64,000 nucleotides of DNA from Cucumis sativus (lineage: Eukaryota > Streptophyta > Magnoliopsida > Cucurbitales > Cucurbitaceae): NCBI RefSeq assembly GCF_000004075.3, contig NC_026658.2, positions 22,432,075-22,496,074 on the forward strand, in the 5' to 3' direction. Under the pieces are notes generated by a model. The model was not told where the DNA came from. It searched no databases and was given only the letters and a program-made list of their open reading frames with translations. How positions within the stretch are numbered: position 1 is the stretch's first letter; the number at the start of each line of letters is the position of its first letter. Positions 58,501 to 64,000 of this stretch are shown one piece after another. Made by a program: the position numbers and the translations under genes.

Positions 58501-61500
58501 CCTTTTGCAGGTAAGTTATTATAGTGTTACATTTTAATTCCTTTTTAATGGTGTTTCTTTTTATTTTCTTTTTATTTTTCTTTATAATTGAAATTAGTAG
58601 GTGGCAGCCATTTTTATTTATTATTTGGTAATAACATAGCTAAGTGGACAGCTTGTTTAAGTTTTAAGTATGCTTTAAAGAAAAAAAAAGATAAAAAGAA
58701 GATAAAAAAGGATTCAGTATGATGATTCCTCTAAAAAAGTACAAGCTTAGCTTATTTAACCTGTTCATTGTTTGGGACACTCCAAGCTTTTCATTTTTTT
58801 TGTATACCCTTTTGATTTGTGTAAACTGAGGTAACACCGTTGGCTAGGTTTTGGGAGGATGTGTTATCCTTAACCTTTAACAAATGTCACCCTTTAATGA
58901 AATCTGTTTCTTTTTAAAAAATGTAAAGATTTTTAATGTTATCTCTGATTTTGCTCTCCCATAATGATATCCAGTTGGCTTTGGCAGCAATTTTAATCGG
59001 GAACGAATACAAGAGATGTGCAGATTATTACGAGTTTTAAATGCTGTTCGCAACCCGGAGATTGGCATCCCTCTCAGTATACAACAGTTTAAGGTCCTCT
59101 GCTGACAAGAGTTTCCAGTTTCTTGTACTACAAGGAATCTTCATACTAATACTAAATAAAGTTGTTTCTTTCAGCTTCTTACACCACCTGTTCTGATTGC
59201 TCGCTTGATCAATGCCCACCAACACTTGCTTGCATTACGGGTTTCTGAGTACCTTGGTATGAGTCAGGTATGTATAATCCTATAACCTGTGGATCGAACC
59301 ATAGAGTGGATTTTCTTCTCACTTGTATTTTTGTTTAACATCCCTAGCTGTGAAAGTATTAGGAAGTAACCCCTGGTTTTATAAGTTTTATTCTTTTAGA
59401 ACTTTGGTTATGTAGAAATTATGTTATTCATTTTAGAATAATATGCTAAGATGAATTCTTTTCTTGTTTCTTACAATGATAATAAATATGAAATTTGAAC
59501 ATAAAGATAAAAGTATAGCGGAATAGTTTTCATTTATGAAGCAAGGTTCTATTTGATATTTCATCTTTCAAATGTCTAGAAAGAAAGATCTTTGGAATGA
59601 AGAATTGGAATTTTGCTGGGAAGCTAACTTCCTTTCGTGGTTAACTCCACTCTGAAGGAAAAGTAGGTTCCTTGAGATTTTGACTTTTAATCAAATGTTC
59701 CCTGTCGATAAAAGATACTTCAGTCAAAGTTAGATGCAACTAGGCTCATAAAGAAGAAAATAAATGTGTGATTTGAGAATTCAACACTCCAGGAAGTATA
59801 GGAAACATACCCTAATAGTACTAGTGTTATTTTGCCTCTATTTTGGTTGTTCCTCAAATATTGAATATTGTCAGCTTGGTGTTAATGAAGTTGGTATAAC
59901 TTTGAGATGGTTACAGCTGGAAAAGTGGTCATTTTCTTTTAACTCGATTTCATGTCTCTCAGTGATCCAATTCAACTGAAATCTAAAGCACTAAATGTTT
60001 GGAATACTCGTACCCATTTGTTTCTTGTTGCCTGTGTTCTCAACAAGATCCATATATCTTTCATTTTATACAGGAGGTGGTGATAATGCACTGGGCATGT
60101 TCAAAGATAACAGCTTCAGCAAATATTGCTGATGCCACCCTTCTTGAAGTTCTACTTGATAAGGTTTTATATTTGTCAAATATCCATTATTGAGATTCTG
60201 TTCAAAAGTATCGTGCAATGGCCACTGAAATGAACACTTGTTAAATCCAGCTGAAGTTGTGTAAAGGTATATCATACGCTGCAGTCGCTGGCCATGCAGA
60301 TAAAATTGGTCGCAGGAAATTAGCTGCTATGCTTGTTGATCATGAACCACGATCCTCCAAACAGGTTTTTATTTTTTTTATCTCATTTCTTGTTCTTGGT
60401 TTCTTTTATGTTTGGGCATAAGAAGCAAGCATTTAAATCAAGAGAAGTATAAGAATGTACAGCAGTAGAAACAAGGACTAGCCATCCAAAATATCCCTAC
60501 AGCCATTTACCAACCAAACTAGATAGTGCTTCCCCATCTTCCCTTGAGTGTATTCAGTACTAGAGGTTCAGGATTTTTTAAATAGACACGATTGGTTTCC
60601 TTCCACTTTCCATTGTTGTTGAGATATTATTATATGCACTGAATGTATATTGATAAATTTTTGTAGCACTGAGGAACTGTAGATGAAAGAGAAATAAATC
60701 ACTTTTGTAAACTTGTTCTCTTTTTTTTGTGTCCATTTAGGTGCCTCTCCTGTTAAGCATAGGAGAAGAAGACACGGCATTAATCAAAGCAACTGAAAGT
60801 GGCGATACCGATCTTGTTTATCTTGTTCTTTTTCATATCTGGCAAAAGGTAGTTTTTCAATAATATCTAATAGATACACAGCTTCTTATCATGTGTCTGC
60901 ATATTGAGTGAGGGGATGTACATAAACAAGAAGCAGTAAGTGATATAAATTTTGATTAGCATTCATAATTCGCTTTGATGCAGAGGCAACCATTGGAATT
61001 TTTTGGAATGATACAAGCCAGAACTCAGGCTCGGGACTTATTCATTACTTATGCTCGGTATGTTTTAGTCCTACCAATGACAAATTTGATACCAAAAACG
61101 TAGTGCTTTATTTTCAGACTAACAGATACTTCATTTGTCATGGAGAGCAATTATGCTTCTATTTAATCTGAGTATGTTTCTCTTTGCTTTTATCCTATCT
61201 TTTAGATAGTGGATTTATCATCCTTCACAATTGCCTATACTTCTTTTTTTATGAAACTCTATCTTCCATTATGAAAACAGAAAATAAAATAAAAAATTGA
61301 TGAGGTCTGCAAATCTTTGATCCATTTCTCTTCCTCATATACTAACATTAAACTGTCATTTCTTAACAATTACATCATATTTGGGGAGTTTGGAAACAAC
61401 AACAGCAACATTGTAAGTGAATTTGGTCTGGATTCCTACGGTTAGACCAACAAGAACCAACCAATGTTATATGAAGTTATGAACTGCTTACAAATTGTTA

Positions 61501-64000
61501 TTAATAGCTTATGTAAGCTTGCAATTGAGATATCAATTCTCTTCCTCATATTCCAACGCTAAACTGTCATTTCTTAATGAAAGTTGTTTGTATCAAAGAA
61601 AAATATATACCATTTCTCCTCCTCGTTTGCTTACAGCCTGACTATAATCATTATGAACATCATACACAAGATCTGCCAATCTTTTTGTGTTTGTTTAGTT
61701 GGCTGTTGCTTATAAATGGAATGGTTTAATGGGGGTATAGGCACATGACTTCATCTCTTGTTTGATTCTTGAGCTCGTTTCTTGGTTTAAAATCCATTTC
61801 TATATGACACGTCCTTTCTATTTGCTTAACTGATTATGTTACTTCCTTCAGGTGCTATAAGCATGAATTTCTGAAGGACTTTTTCCTATCAACTGGACAG
61901 CTTAATGTATGTTTACGTTCTCAATATTTGGTTGCATCTTTCTTTTTCACACATCTCACGGGTTGTTTCTTTTACATTTATTTGAAAATGTCCCGTTGTG
62001 TGTTGTGGGATTGTATCTTCAGCATGCATTGAAAGAGTTCCTCCTCCCCCGAACCCCAATTGCAGACCTTGAAATCCTAAGCACTCCCTTCCTCTTAACT
62101 GGTGTTTTTTATCTATAAATTGGGTATTCAAGCATTGGACCACCTTTTCATTCTTTTCATTCGCTACCACCTCCTCGTTCCAGTTGTGACCTGAGGCTTT
62201 TGGTCATTGGTTTGGACTTGGGTTGATGTCATCTGCGTGAATTGCATTGCACTCAGCATATCAGTTTAATGAGACAAAAAGTATCTTATTTTCTTTATAG
62301 ACCAAAAAGTGTGCCGACAGAATTATCTTTTAGGATGTTATCAGCCACGTTGATCCCTTCAGGATTACTAAACCAAGGACCAAAATAGAAAACACCTTTA
62401 GTACTGAGTTGTGAGATGAATGAAAAGGGACTCGGTGGAAAATTCCCGAGTCTTTTATGAATCCAAAATCTCCCACTCTCATTCTGGTTTATCTTTTTTC
62501 TTTAACATCTCAAGATGCACCTTTGATCACATAAGATAGTTGAAGGTCATCCATAAGTTTTCGTTACCTAATCTTTCTGGGAGCAATATTCCAATCTCCA
62601 TTCTCCTTTTATCTATCTGGTTAGACCTATGCTCATGAATCATGATACAATTTTTGTATTTCTACAGGAGGTAGCTTTTCTTCTGTGGAAAGAGTCGTGG
62701 GAGCTAGGGAAAAATCCAATGGCTAGCAAGGGATCTCCACTCCATAGTCCACGCACAAAACTTATTGAAAAGGCCCACAGTCTTTTCGCAGAGACCAAGG
62801 AACACATTTTTGAGTCTAAAGCTGCTGAAGAGCATGCAAAATTGTTGAAGTCAGTGCAAATTTAGTCATTTTGTTTGTTTGTGAATATTTTTTTTTCTTA
62901 AATTGGGGGAAGATAAACGGTACTGAATCATTCTCTAATATCTGTCCACAGAATACAACATGACCTGGAGGTGAGTACAAAGCAGGCCATTTTTGTTGAT
63001 TCAAGCATCAACGATACAATTCGAACATGTATTGTGTTGGGAAATCATCGAGCTGCACTAAAAGTTAAAACAGAATTTAAGGTGTGTTAATTTCTTTACT
63101 ATTGCCTTGAGTTATTTAAAAAAAATGATGGAAAGAGACATTGTAGTAGCAAGAAGCGGTTCTCATCCTTCCTGGAAATCTTAGATAATTCCTGTGTCTT
63201 CCTATTCATTTTGATTTTTGTAAATCCCTACTCTAATTTTAATGTTATACCCCAGGTTTCTGAGAAAAGATGGTATTGGCTTAAAGTTTTTGCTTTGGCT
63301 ACCACAAGAGATTGGGTTGCACTGGAGACATTCTCAAAGGAGAAAAGACCACCAATAGGTAAATTTCCTATTATTGGAGTATTAACTTTTCTGCATTCAT
63401 AGAGAAAATCACCAATTGGGAAACTACTTTTTCATTAGGGTTTAATAGGAAAATTACTTTTTCCTATCAATATGTGACACTCATTCCATGCTATTCTCCT
63501 TGTTCTTCCTTGATTTTGAAAATAAGACGCAAACCTTTTCTGAGGTTGATTAAACGTCTTTTACTTTAATGAGAAATGTTGTAGAAAGAACTCAATCACA
63601 AAATAGACAGGTGCCGTCCCTTCTTGTTTTGTTAGATTAAAAATATTATATTACCAAATTTTCATATTGAAATATTATAGATGTAATGAAAGATTTTGTG
63701 ACTGTCCCTCAATGAAAAGATTAGTTGATCTTTGTGTGGAGTGACACTTGAATCGCGTTTATTGCTGTTATTCATCATCATTTCAACATATGTTGGTTAC
63801 GTTCTAGCTACTTGGCCTTAAGACATGATTTCATTTGTCACCTTTATTACCAACAACAGTAACTTCCTTATAAAATTTTTTCTTTTATTTCAATAATTGG
63901 AACAACATAATTAGAATTATAATAATATTGGATTAGCCTTTTATTATAATTTCTCTCTTTCTATTGTTTTTCTTTTAACAGGTTACAAGCCATTCGTGGA
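55593..64000 (+). CDS. VPS16: VPS16 (VACUOLELESS1), HOPS/CORVET subunit, 3' end beyond window
   Basis: Fourteen coding exons, the last cut by the window: 55593-56378, 56807-57097, 58371-58510, 58988-59093, 59175-59267, 60074-60163, 60251-60364, 60741-60848, 60984-61057, 61852-61906, 62668-62849, 62952-63081, 63256-63358 and 63982-64000. They give about 763 residues of a protein of roughly 840. VPS16 is a core subunit of the HOPS and CORVET tethers, which bring late endosomes and vacuoles together for fusion; loss of the Arabidopsis gene blocks vacuole formation and is embryo-lethal. The N-terminal beta-propeller (WRNPGGRLIGMAWTDDQTLV, SLDGKWLAAFTHDGRLLVL) fills exons 1-2. The alpha-solenoid Vps16_C domain follows (ATESGDTDLVYLVLFHIWQK, EFLKDFF, KTEFKVSEKRWYWLK). 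The acceptor at 58987 is preferred because an upstream AG (58973) would introduce a stop. Confidence 0.96.

Noticed and set aside
1..64000. CRISPR arrays, phage or bacterial operons
   Set aside because: No regularly spaced direct repeats with unique spacers; all genes have spliceosomal introns and plant families.

Overview
This is nuclear DNA from a flowering plant. Genes are split by many GT-AG introns, spacers are very AT-rich, and there are decayed Ty1/copia and Ty3/gypsy retrotransposons plus several inverted-repeat DNA transposons. The proteins are typical of eudicots. Short palindromic repeats built around 'tctatcactgatagac' and 'gcaaatatagcaaaat' are, as far as I recall, abundant in cucurbits, so Cucurbitaceae (Cucumis or a relative) is my best guess. 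That assignment is inferred from memory of repeat families, not proven.

Eight host genes can be supported. Left to right they are: an intronless SAUR auxin-response gene (+, 468-920); a NARROW LEAF1-type trypsin-fold protease (+, 9947-14268); the splicing regulator SR45 (+, 16071-21965, 12 coding exons, 419 aa); a 2-oxoglutarate oxygenase-like protein that seems to have lost iron ligands (+, 25158-33621, with a whole copia element in its last intron); an At4g10955-like class-3 lipase (-, 37414-39982); a small plastid membrane protein of unknown function (+, 42656-44708); a cytochrome b561-domain protein (-, 46094-48884, with one GC-AG intron); and VPS16 of the HOPS/CORVET tethering complexes (+, from 55593, cut off by the window end). 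I re-derived the exon joins by hand, and each frame closes across every junction.

The spacers are mostly transposon debris. Positions 1.96-5.66 kb hold a gypsy pol relic, a GGGTTGGG-rich repeat and the 3' half of a copia element with its LTR. Positions 5939-8063 are a Mutator-like element (long inverted repeats, 9-bp target duplication) that contains gypsy-derived sequence and a smaller Mutator-type MITE. Positions 28491-33572 are a complete but dead copia element. Positions 34.6-36.6 kb hold a degraded LTR element, 40.3-41.9 kb several MITEs, and 53769-54797 a hAT-like element. The long stretch 49.0-53.7 kb has no recognisable gene.

The genes have unrelated roles (auxin response, leaf development, splicing, lipid hydrolysis, membrane redox, vacuolar trafficking, plastid function), as expected for a plant chromosome arm. 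I found no cluster and no evidence of a new multi-gene system. The most useful leads are the two Mutator-type elements with readable target duplications, the degenerate oxygenase with its transposon-expanded 3' intron, and the plastid protein of unknown function.
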